Shown here one piece after another: positions 11,510-21,388 of a stretch of 64,000 nt of DNA. The position numbers and the translations under genes are program-made. Within the stretch, counting starts at the first letter, position 1, and each line of letters starts with the position of its first letter. The notes under the pieces are model-generated. The model was not told the DNA's origin and made no database searches. It saw only the letters and a program-made list of their open reading frames with translations. Source of the DNA: Kuschelorhynchus macadamiae (Eukaryota > Arthropoda > Insecta > Coleoptera > Curculionidae). Location of the stretch: NCBI GenBank assembly GCA_030620095.1, contig JAUTXW010000056.1, positions 807,501 through 871,500 of the forward strand, given 5' to 3'.

Positions 11510-11524
11510 CACAGAGGTCATTTT
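11510..11524 (+). repeat. Transib left TIR
   Basis: CACAGAGGTCATTTT matches the right TIR (14083-14097, reverse strand CACAGCGGTCATTTT) at 14 of 15 positions. Confidence 0.88.
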
Positions 11525-11845
11525 GTTATTTCTAGGGAGAAATAAATATGACATTAAAATTTTGTCGAACTACACATTTCAGAATACATATTATTGACTT
11601 CTTTGATAAATAAAAGATAAACAAGCAAATAAAAATATCGAAAAACTCTATTTTCGCTTGTAGACATAAGAACGATGAAAATAAGACGTAATTTTATATT
11701 AAAATTATTCATCATCATTATATAATCTGTTGAAAAATAAATTGAAAAGGCGTATTAGGTAATTATTTAAAACTTAAAGAAAAAAATATTGTTATATTTT
11801 AAATTTTTGATAAAGGAAAATAATGTATGGTTTTTATAAATTTAC

Positions 11846-13545
11846 TTACTTATATTTCCGAGTCACTATCACTGTTTCAATTTTTAAGATCAAAATCGCT
11901 CGCTTTGTAGAACGAGTACCAATACATTTAGATAAAGACGAGATAAGAGGGTCAGACGAAACCATGAGGCACGTGAATATGTCTCTCACTGTATCCTCTC
12001 TAGAAAATTTTTTGCTATAAAGCTTTCGATATCTTCGCAAGTCGTTATTGCGAAATTCAAGAGCTTCCTCGGAAAACATTCCTATAGGTAGAGCAGCAAC
12101 CTTAACAACACCATGAACTAATATGCGATGGAGGGAGGCGGGCATTTTGTATCAAGGATACAGATTGATAAACATTTGTCCCGTTTCTTTACAGTAACTT
12201 GAAAATGCATCTATGTCAATTGTATACCCACAAGAGATTGTAATTAAAATCACAAAGATATTTCAAAAAATCTTTTTTTTTAGCCCTGTTATGGTAGAGG
12301 CCAATGCATAATTATGGAAAAATCTTCGTGATGTATTACCATCATTGGTTGTGCCGTGTCCTTGTTTGGGAATGTCGACTAGTAAATTAATTTGTTCTTT
12401 AATTTGTTTTTGACTATATTCCTTTCGTTCCTTCACTTGTGTCTTTTCATCCTGGTCCCGTATCTGCCATCTTTGTACAGCGATTTGATACGAAATGTGG
12501 AGACAACACTCAAGACACCTGATCCACGCATGCAAACTTGAAAAGTCATACATTGAAGGATCTGATTCAATGCTAGAAATTTTCTCAAGGTCATTCATGA
12601 TTTTTGGCATTGCACAACATATGCCACATGTTTGAGTGGAAGAACCGCTTATTACACCAAACATTTTCCCATCTATCATCGTGAGCTTAAAATCAGGGTT
12701 GATAAGTATTTCTTTGTTAAAAATCGTAATTGTAGTTGGCGGAAAGCATTTGATTTGTTTTTTTAAGTTTTGGATTTCTCTTTTAGAAAGTTCAGCAGTC
12801 TCCTTTTCAAATAGAATTTTAATGGGTCTGCAATATCGTACTGATGATGGGCGCGGATTGTGCCACAAGATTTGGCTCGAGTCTGTGGACATTTGTAATA
12901 GAACAAGACACATTGAAAATAAATTAGAATCGTCCTTTGCCAAACCGTCTTCTTGTTTACAATATCTCTGTTTGTACATAGAATGTCCACCACTGCCATC
13001 ACACCCCCACTTGAAATAAAAAAGTTTAATAGGCGCTCTTTAAAAATGCTTTTTTGCACTTTCACAATCGTATTAGCTGTATGATTAAAAAGTTGCTGTA
13101 ATTCCACTTCCGCAGTTGTATCAGAAACTATAATACATTTTTTACTAGGAAAACATTTCTTCTTAGCTTCCAAAAGGATATTATAATTTCGATAAATATT
13201 CGCGTTTCAAATTTTAACCCCTTGTTGCATCAATAAATATGATTTTTTTGTTAATCATGCGTCAACATATAATGCCAAAGCTTCTTCTGGAGTATATCTG
13301 ACTGGTAGCATCCTTGGTGATTGATAGGCTTTTTTTATTTGTACTCGGAAACTTCTTTGACTATTCGTGAAGCATCTCTACGCCCAGACGATTCTAGACT
13401 CTTACGCATGGCAAATGACAGTTCTTCTCTTTGATAATTTTGTAATAAAGGAAAAATTTTTTGTCTGTTACTCTTTTCGCCAAGTTCTTGAAATTCTTTG
13501 CTTGGGCGGCCTCTTTTTTTACTTGAAGAGGGATTAGTTAAGTCG
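11846..13545 (-). pseudogene. Transib transposase, broken
   Basis: This is the relic of a DDE transposase of the family from which RAG1 is thought to derive. In order from about 13545 down: a basic KKRGRPSKEF-type start; an RYTPEEALALYVDA segment; KCFPSKKCIIV; WGCDGSGGHSMYKQRY (first catalytic Asp, codon 12998-13000); WHNPRPSSVRYCRPI; LTMIDGKMFGVI (Asp codon 12671-12673, likely the second catalytic residue); TCGICCAMPKIMNDL, a zinc-binding-like C..CC segment; LHAWIRCLECCLHISYQ; GHGTTNDGNTSRRFF; then the acidic block SEEALEFRNNDLRRYR, which should hold the third catalytic residue; and SSDPLISSL. I see frameshifts near 13333, 13018 and 12262, in-frame TGA codons near 13252, 13209 and 12157, and no clean start. 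The motif order is complete, so this was a full-length gene that decayed in place. Confidence 0.91.
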
Positions 13546-14082
13546 AATTAATTTTCTAAAACATATAACTTTCAGATTTACTGGCAACTCCTGGCACTTA
13601 AATTTTAACTTATCACACAACTTTTGAGTGCAATTAACTGAACAAAAAATATTTGAAGCGAACACAGGCAAACACCGATATGTGCAGCTCGCTTAACTTG
13701 ACTTATTTAAATTTATACTTAAAAAAATTACGTAACCTTTTGACAACATTTTGAACACCGTATATATTTATTTCATTTGCAACTTTTACTAAAATAAGTA
13801 GTACTTACTCAAACTTAATAAACAATGCCAAAACTCTGATATAATACACAACAAATAATTCTCTAAGACACTTTAAACATGACAACACAACACACACCAG
13901 TTCAATGACACGAAATTATAATGCAATTGTATTTGTTTGATACGTCACCAGGGCCTACTGGATTAACAGAATCTAGTGATAATATGGAAATCGCTTAGCT
14001 AGAATATTGACTCTAAAATGATGTATACAAAAATTATAAAATACAACTCATGTTTTTTTAATTATTTCTTTGTAATTTATCA

Positions 14083-14097
14083 AAAATGACCGCTGTG
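14083..14097 (-). repeat. Transib right TIR
   Basis: AAAATGACCGCTGTG is the inverted partner of 11510-11524 and is followed directly by the duplicated target CGACG (14098-14102). Confidence 0.88.
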
Positions 14098-14102
14098 CGA
14101 CG

Positions 14103-14640
14103 TATAATTTGGGCTAATAAGACAAATTTTGGGGATTGACCTTAGAATGAAGATAAGCGAATATTTACAAAAATAAAATGCATTAAGAAAACTAATCGAA
14201 CACTAAAAAGAACTAGCGAAGCACTAATGAACGACTCCTGGCTTGGGATGATCAGAAAAACTTTGGGGGTTCACCTTGAATTAAAATAAACGAATATTCT
14301 CAAAATTAAGCAAGAAGTAACAAAGCACGAAGTACTAAAAAGAAGCAACAAAGCACTAACGAACGACACTTAGTTTGGACAGAACAGAAAAATTTTGAGG
14401 ATTGACCTTAAAAAAGATAAGCGAATATTTATATAAATAAGAAAGCACTAAGAAACACAAAGAACACTAACGAACAATGCCTAGTTTGGGTCCATCAGCC
14501 AATCTTTGGTTGCTGACCTTTTGATATTGAAAAATATTTGCGGAAAGCACTAATGAAACCAAATAAAGCAATAAAAACACTAACGAATAAGGCTAAGTCC
14601 GAACGAGTCGGAAGTACGTTGGGGACTAACTTCATGGACC
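14103..14640 (+). repeat. Degenerate minisatellite, units of about 110-134 bp
   Basis: Unit starts recognised by TTTGGG..(A)TC/AG..AAA.TTTGGGGATTGACCTT-type sequence occur at 14108, 14242, 14374, 14485 and 14594. Each unit also has an AAGATAAGCGAATATT-like block and a run of AAGCACTAA/CGAACGAC-like blocks. Spacings are 134, 132, 111 and about 110 bp. The units are well diverged, so the array is old. No coding potential. Confidence 0.8.
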
Positions 14641-15315
14641 TCACGTCTTTACATAATTTTTATTATTATAATTTTCACATTTTGTGTGTAACATAAAGGT
14701 GGATTACCGGCGTCTGTGCGGCACGTAGCGTTCAATTATTCAACACCTCCGGAGCCGTGTCTTACATTTACAAAATGTTAATGTTGTGTGTTGCACTTTG
14801 CAGCGTTTTGCATTCAGACATAATCACGATTAGGCATTCGTGACAAATGGTGAGATACAACCCTCGTTTACTCTTTGAAGTAATTTATGGTTCTCCAACA
14901 ATTTCCTTGAAATACAGTGGCGTATCTCACAATTAATACCCAGATCAATTAAACTGTTTGCAAAAATACATAATATAATTATATACAGGACAGAGAAAGC
15001 TATATATACAACTACAAATGGTGGCAAAGGGGATAAAATATAAATGATACAAATGTATTAAATTACTAGTATAATGTGTAGTTTTATTAATTAATAATGT
15101 TAACATAATATCTGTTTTTTTCCAAAATTAAAGATTTTTTTTGGTTACTTGTCCAAAAATAGCGGATAACAGTTATTATTAAAAGGTTTAATATGCTTAG
15201 AAAATGTATTGATATTAGAATTAAAATGAACATGTTAGCTTTCGATACATATTATAAATAAATTATACAAAAATTTAAATCTTAATAAAGGAAACACAAA
15301 ATACATGTCACTTTC
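14641..15315. other. Gene-free AT-rich region
   Basis: A small reverse open frame at 14830-15027 has no recognisable motif. Nothing else stands out. Confidence 0.4.
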
Positions 15316-15640
15316 ATATATACCCAAAATATCGGAACATTTACAAAATGTGTTTAAAAAACATAACATCACAGTTAGTCACAAAGGCTATAACCTATAA
15401 AAAATAACTTCAGTAAATTAAAATCAAAAATTCCTAAGGAACAAAGAACTCATATAGTTTATGAAATTCGCTGTAAGGATTGCAACGGTATATACATTGG
15501 ACAAACCAGTCGGTATTTAAAAAAACAGACTACAAAGACACAAGTATGACAGAAAATGGCACTAACAAAACATCAGTGAAAATCAACATTTTGCCAAAAT
15601 CTTTATAGGTTGCAATCGAAACTCTCCGGAGCCACAATAG
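15316..15640 (+). pseudogene. Penelope-like element GIY-YIG fragment
   Basis: Reading forward from about 15316 gives YIPKISEHLQNVFKKHNI, then a SHKGYN segment, then FSKLKSKIPKEQRT and VYEIRCKDCNGIYIGQTSRYLKK (15450-15520). This is the linker and the start of the GIY-YIG endonuclease of a Penelope-like retroelement, which nicks the target to prime reverse transcription. The C..C pair just before GIYIGQT is typical. Further on, HKYD and ENQHF segments (about 15540-15595) appear in shifted frames. A TAA near 15400 and later shifts break the frame. The RT domain is absent. Confidence 0.8.
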
Positions 15641-16031
15641 GTGGGGCCAAGTGTTATGCTTTGCTCGTGGAACTATTCCAATTACATAAACGTTTTCGTT
15701 TTTAATTGTGTTACATCACACATTCTCATAGGCCGCTTACATGCAAACATTATATTGCTTTTTGCTACATATATCCTTTTACGGCAAAGGCTCAGAAAAC
15801 CCCAACCCAGCAGAAATGAAAGAAAGGCATTTTCTTGACGCCGTTTTTCGAATGCGCATGCTCATCACCGCCATTTTTTAACCGGAAAATACGTCCCAGT
15901 CAGTACGTCAACTGTCTTGTCAGATTAAAAAATTTTGGTTTATTTGCGTTTTTCTGAGATTTTAAGTGTGTGTTTATTAGATTATTGGTGATTTTTGTAG
16001 CCAACTGCTGAAGTACCTATTTATTGTTACA
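15641..16031. other. Upstream region of the THAP/P-type gene
   Basis: Non-coding. It includes a locally GC-richer stretch with CGAATGCGCATGCTC (about 15849) shortly before the THAP start codon, which may include the old promoter. I found no inverted terminal repeat here that matches sequence beyond 23.7 kb. Confidence 0.35.
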
Positions 16032-16135
16032 ATGGCTTCTAAACAAAGTAAGAGGAAACGGTGTGCCTATCGTGCATGCCCTTCTTGGACGTCTATGAAC
16101 ACCAGCTATTTTTCGTTCCCAAAAAATCCAGAAAG
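16032..16135 (+). CDS. Exon 1: first half of THAP domain (of a pseudogene)
   Basis: The 34 complete codons start MASKQSKRKRCAYRAC and continue with SYFSFPKNPE. The CAYRAC pair gives the first two zinc-binding Cys of the C2CH THAP finger, and SFSFPK-type sequence is a family hallmark. The codon at the exon end is split AG|G. The following intron starts ATATGTAATA, one base from the donor consensus GTATGT. Confidence 0.8.
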
Positions 16136-18023
16136 ATATGTAATAAACACTGAAACTTTATTTGTATTTCTATTTGTTTAAGCACTTTTCGATTATTAAA
16201 AAATGCTTTACTTGAATTTGAGGTTTGTTTACTTTACAATGTAATTATATAATTTAAATATATTTAATTTCGATGTGGCTTCGATTCAAAAGTGTAAGTA
16301 TTTTTCTTATAGCTGTATTTACCACATTTTTTGCTCCTTTTCTATGCAAGCTTGTGCAAATTATTGTTTTTTCCAGACTTATTTCATAGCTTGTATAAGT
16401 CTGAAAATTTAAGTGTTTAAACTACATGCACAAATGTAGTAGGTATCTTTTGTTCTAGTGGAAAATAACTTTTTGCATTCATCTCACATTATGAAATACC
16501 TTAAACGTTAAAATGTTTTTATTTGCTTAAAAAATAAACAGCTATTTACTATTAGTTTGTATGCAGCTACCTGTTGCAACTGTGTGCAGGTGCAAGAAAA
16601 ACCAAATACTTTCCACTGTTAGGGTTTTCAAACTGATAGTGATTTGTCTATTGTACGAGGGGTCAAATTTTCACCTTACAGTGGAACAAAGTACCGAGTA
16701 TAAGCCATATCTATTCCATCAGTTAACTGAGATTGACTGTGAACCGAGCTTATAATAGTGGTCTTTAATATATTATTAGGTATCAAATTAACATAACACT
16801 TATAACATAAATATTTTGAATGTCATTATTGGAGTAACTATTTCTAAGTATCTGATTGTTTTGATGTCTGATTAAATGACTTAATCAGACTATGAAATGT
16901 TTACCCCTAAACACTTGCAAATCCTCCTTTATATAAAGCTCAGTTTAACAAGTTGGAAGGCTTTATTTTACTTGCCTTAAACCATTTTTGCACTCAATTA
17001 ACTTACATGCCTAATTAACCTAGTAATGTTATAATATTTAGTAATTATCTAAGAGGTAAACCCCTTACTGTAATTATGTACAGTTTGGTTCTATATTTTT
17101 TTATATTTATGTAAAAGTTTTATTCTTAAAGATAAAAAACACTATGAATACAAAATTCTAGATTGTAGGATGAAATATCTTTCACTGGTGAAAAATGAAA
17201 CAAGTTGGTAGCACGAAGCTGTTATAAAATATATACTTCTACTTTTAAACTAATTTATACTCATATATTTCGCCATATTTTGAAATTGCTTCTGTAGAAT
17301 TCAGAATTATAATTGTTGCAAGTTGTTATTTGCTGTGCGTATACCGAGGCATATATATGAGAGGTACAGCTTTAGGGTAAAACATGACATAATGGCTTCA
17401 AGTGGATCACAGATGCTCATGGAAAATATATGTCAAGGAAGACTGAAATATCATTAGGTAGTGAAAGTAAAACTTATCTAAAAAATACAATTTGAGTTTC
17501 ATGGCAACATATGATCCACTCATAACCATGATGTCATATTTTGCACTAAAAGCTGGATTTAAGGCTATATACACATATACACACATACAAATGGGACTTG
17601 TCATAATATATACTTTTGAAATTAACAAAAAAACAGTCAAAATATTGTAAAATAGAGGGAGTGTTGCATTTGAAAAACAAAAGTTGGTATTTCCTGGCAG
17701 CTTTCTGATGCTTTCTTGTTTCATTTTTCATCACTAATTTTATCCTAAAATCTGCTTATTTTTTATGTTATCAGGTGGTCATTACCAATGATTAGAAAGG
17801 TCCTTGAATAATAATGAATTCGTTGCGTTTTTAGAGTTAGTTTTTTAAATAAATATTATAATTTTTTTGTGTTGGATAATTATCATGTACATAATATTAT
17901 AAGCAATATATGTACGAAAGAACTTTAGAAATAAATTATTATGATTATTATTTTTTTGTTGATTGACTGTGCAGACTTTCCGACTATGATTGAAATAGCA
18001 TATTGAAAACATTTTCATTTTAG
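16136..18023 (+). other. Intron 1 of the THAP/P-type gene
   Basis: A 1.9-kb AT-rich intron ending CATTTTAG. I see no gene inside. Reverse-strand open frames at 17407-17734 have no recognisable motif. Confidence 0.6.
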
Positions 18024-18178
18024 GGTTGCAATCTGGTTGCGAGCTTGTAAGAGGCAAGACTTATTTGATAAAGAAATTGATCAGCTACATAAAAATTATC
18101 AGTTGTGTGAGCATTTTAATTATAGTCATATTATTTATTGCCATACAATCACAATAAATGGCGACAAACTAAAGAAAG
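18024..18178 (+). CDS. Exon 2: second half of THAP domain (of a pseudogene)
   Basis: It encodes VAIWLRACKRQDLFDKEI, then CEHFNYSHIIYC and NGDKLKK. WLRAC and C.HF are the conserved THAP Trp and the last Cys-His zinc ligands. The acceptor is TTTTAG|G. To stay in frame with exon 3 the exon should end AAAG followed by GTTTAG, but only AAAGTTTAG is present, so the donor looks shortened by one G. Confidence 0.75.
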
Positions 18179-18442
18179 TTTAGATACTACAATCTAGTCC
18201 ACATAATAACTTAAGCACTCAAGCAAGCAAGTCGGTTCTAAAGGACAATAACTGTGTGATCCATTAAAAAGTATAACATATACAGAAAGAGTACCCTAGT
18301 ACATTTTTTAATTCCGTTTCTGATACCAATAGTTTAGGCAAACTCATTTATATTCATTGGTTTTTTCACCACTGATTTATATATATTATAATGATTTTAA
18401 TTATTAACTTTTATTTTTACTCTTTAATAAATATGTTTTTAG

Positions 18443-18523
18443 ATATTACTATGGCACTTCCTAGTTCCACATTGACTTTAATTGATCCCCCTGAAAGCAA
18501 GCCCACACCAGTTAGGTTAAGTG
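18443..18523 (+). CDS. Exon 3: linker (of a pseudogene)
   Basis: Bounded by a good acceptor (ATGTTTTTAG) and a good donor (AAGTG|GTAAGTT). It encodes a Pro/Ser/Thr-rich linker, ITMALPSSTLTLIDPPESKP, that joins the THAP domain to exon 4. Confidence 0.7.
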
Positions 18524-19856
18524 GTAAGTTATTATTATTTTATTATTGTTTTTTTATTAGAGTTGTTAATGGTGTTCTAATGAAAAGACTCTTAAAAGAT
18601 TTCAGTTCTTCAATATGTAAGTAGTCATAAAAGCTTGTATATTACACATAGTCCATGAGAGTGCTGTTTAGAGCTCTGGATGGTTTTTTTGAAGCTGTTT
18701 AGAGATGATGCAGAAATGATTTCTTCTTGGAGACTATTTCAAGTGCAGACCACTCGATTTGAGGGGATGTTCATACTCACTAGAAGATATTGGTTGATTT
18801 TTGGCATGAAAAGAGGAAGATACAATACAATACAATCTCTTTATTCAAAAAGAGGTGTAGTATAGTGAGCCATTTAGTATCTTAAGTTTCAGTTCTCTGT
18901 CTTCAAGTGGCAAAGGTATTCAAACTCAAGAACTTCATCCTATTTTAATATATTTGGCCCTTCAGCTTCAGTGGTATTTTATTACCCTTTCTATAAAGTA
19001 TTCTAAGGATATTCAGTAATTGAATACCCTTAATATAGTAAAGACTCTACACATTGCTATATTCTAAGATAGGTTTTATACAACTCCTGTAGAGTTTTAG
19101 AACTGTTTGAGAACTTTCATCCATAAATGCACTCCTGATAAAAGCAGTGATGGTATTGGTCTTTTTGAGTCATGAAAATGTAATTGTTCTATTTTAATTA
19201 AAAGGATATGTTTAAACCGAAGTCATTTTATTCTGTTACTTTATTCCGTGGTACTCCATTTAACATTACGTCATATTTTGAATTGTTAAAACAGACATGG
19301 AATATACTGTGTATATTTGTGTTTAGGAATAGCTGTCAGGTGTTTATCCAGTTTTCCAAGGTCATGAGGAATAGAGCTGTCAGTAAAAAAGGATAAAGAT
19401 GAGTGAATATTTGATTCGAGGTATGCCATGTATATGAGAGCAGTACAGAGCCTTGTTGAATCTCAACTTGCTTTGACATTGTATTACTGACCCTTACTAT
19501 CTTCTGCCCTGTAAGAAGGATAGTATACTTTTCAACAAACACACAGGAGACTATCAAAGGCCCTTTCAAAAGCAAGGTACTCACTGACAGTCAGGACATT
19601 TATGTCATGAGCTTGGATCTATTTATTAATACATTAGAGTAGGTGGCTAGTTTTTGAACATCAAAGTAGAAACCCATGTTGAGAGTCTGAAATGTTGTTT
19701 CTATAGATGTTAAAGAAAAGCAGTAAATTCTTAGCACTCACTGCACTTCTCCATTTTCAGGGATTGCAAGGTAAGCTAAGTTAGTTAGCTAAGCTAGTTG
19801 CAGAGTTGTGTTTCCCCTTTTTTTAAAGATAGCCATTAAATCGGCTGTATGAGGCA

Positions 19857-19857
<1 letters not shown>

Positions 19858-19912
<55 letters not shown>
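19858..19912. repeat. (AT)n microsatellite
   Basis: Uninterrupted AT dinucleotides, about 26 units. Confidence 0.95.
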
Positions 19913-19915
<3 letters not shown>

Positions 19916-20266
19916 ACTTCTTACACACACTCCCTCGGCAGGTTGTGATATGACAATACTACCTACAGCAAATGTTATAAGTATATGTTTAGATTCACTG
20001 GTGTGGAAATCTAAAAAACCTCTTGAAACAACTATACTGATTTTTCTTGAAACCACGAAAAGGCTTTAACTTGAACACTTAATATGTTTTTTATTTTTAG
20101 ATATCAATGTTGTCCAAAAGCATTATATTTTTCTTTTAAGTGCCATAGTGTAAATAAAACTAGGACCATGTAGTATTTTCATAGTTGATAAATTATAACA
20201 TCACATATTAAATGTTTTAATTTATATATATATAAAGTGAGTCATGATGATTTGTGGGTTGCTGCA

Positions 20267-20347
<81 letters not shown>
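20267..20347. repeat. (AT)n microsatellite
   Basis: Uninterrupted AT dinucleotides, about 40 units. The apparent Ile-Tyr protein across it is an artefact. Confidence 0.95.
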
Positions 20348-20349
<2 letters not shown>

Positions 20350-21388
20350 GAAAATCATGTCATATTTTTTTCTGAAATTTAAAAGGAGTGGCAAATATAA
20401 CAGTCAACATAATAAATAAAGTTTCAACATGTTATTGCAACAAACTGATTTTTTTTATACTGACATTATAGACCCTTAGTTGTTTTATATCAATTTTCTT
20501 GTTGACTTATTTTAATTTTTTCCCAAGCCTGAAGCAGATTGTCTTCTGAAAGAATTTTTACTTTAGTTTTAACTTTATTACCAACACAGTTATAAAAAAA
20601 ATAATACAACCTGATAAAATCATTTAAGGATAGTAATGACATTCCTAGTATTTTTAAAGCCACTGCTAGATTGCTAGAATTTTGACTCGTCTGTGAACTT
20701 AGTCAACAAGAATACTTGTGATTATAAGCAGTTGCTCAAACTGTCATGGTAACGACCCAGATTTTTGTGCTTTTTTTTTAATGGAACAAGCTGTGTAACA
20801 TCAGGTTTTTCAAATCTAAGGACGATTCTAAATACATTTGATGTAGCATATCCTATACCTAACTTGAATTGTTTTTAGAATATTGACATTTTAGAATTAA
20901 TATTTTGTGCCATTTGAATAGCTGTAAAATCTGTATGCTTTAAGTTAGGGCCAAGTATGTTGTTTTCGAGGCTCATTCCATGGTATTAACAATCATGTAA
21001 AATGGTATGATGAGATAGCTTTAAAAAAACTTAGATAAAAAAGTGCAAACATTTTCATTAACTTTAGCTGTTTACATTTTACAGCCATCTAAATACAACG
21101 CCCTCAAATTTCAATACCTTGAATAATGAAGTTAGATAAAATATATTAATGTACAGGGTGTTCAATAAAAAAAAAGAAAATATTCTCGCTGGTCCCGACT
21201 TTTTGGACTATTCCATATTATAACAGCCACCCTTGTTTGCTAGGTTTTTTTTAAAACTCATCACTTTAGTACAGGACGTTTTTTAATAATGGTCGCCATT
21301 TTCAAAAGAATTCACTAGTCCGAGACTTCTTATACACAGTGTATGTCTTTGATCTGCAAACAAAAAATAACATTATTTTTAATTACAG

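Larger units (their letters stand above)
11510..14097 (-). mobile_element. Transib transposon (RAG1-related), inactive
   Basis: Both ends and the target duplication are visible. The left end starts CACAGAGGTCATTTTGTTAT at 11510; the right end, read on the reverse strand from 14097, starts CACAGCGGTCATTTTTGATA. Each is flanked by CGACG (11505-11509 and 14098-14102), a 5-bp GC-rich duplication typical of Transib. The terminal heptamers CACAGAG and CACAGCG each differ at one position from the V(D)J recombination heptamer CACAGTG. A broken Transib transposase is encoded on the reverse strand. Length is 2588 bp. Confidence 0.92.
18524..21388 (+). other. Intron 3 of the THAP/P-type gene
   Basis: A 2.9-kb intron with two AT microsatellites (about 19858-19912 and 20267-20347). 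A tract starting TACAGGGTGTTCAATAAA at 21155 resembles a common insect repeat end. It ends AATTACAG. No gene inside. Confidence 0.6.

Noticed and set aside
12636..13019. Plus-strand open frames across the Transib gene
   Set aside because: They are antisense shadows of the Transib transposase, whose motifs are on the reverse strand.
16136..18023. U12-type (AT-AC) reading of intron 1
   Set aside because: The start ATATGTAA does not match the U12 donor ATATCCTT and the intron ends AG, so a mutated U2 donor is more likely.
20237..20419. Ile-Tyr repeat open frame in intron 3
   Set aside because: Microsatellite artefact.
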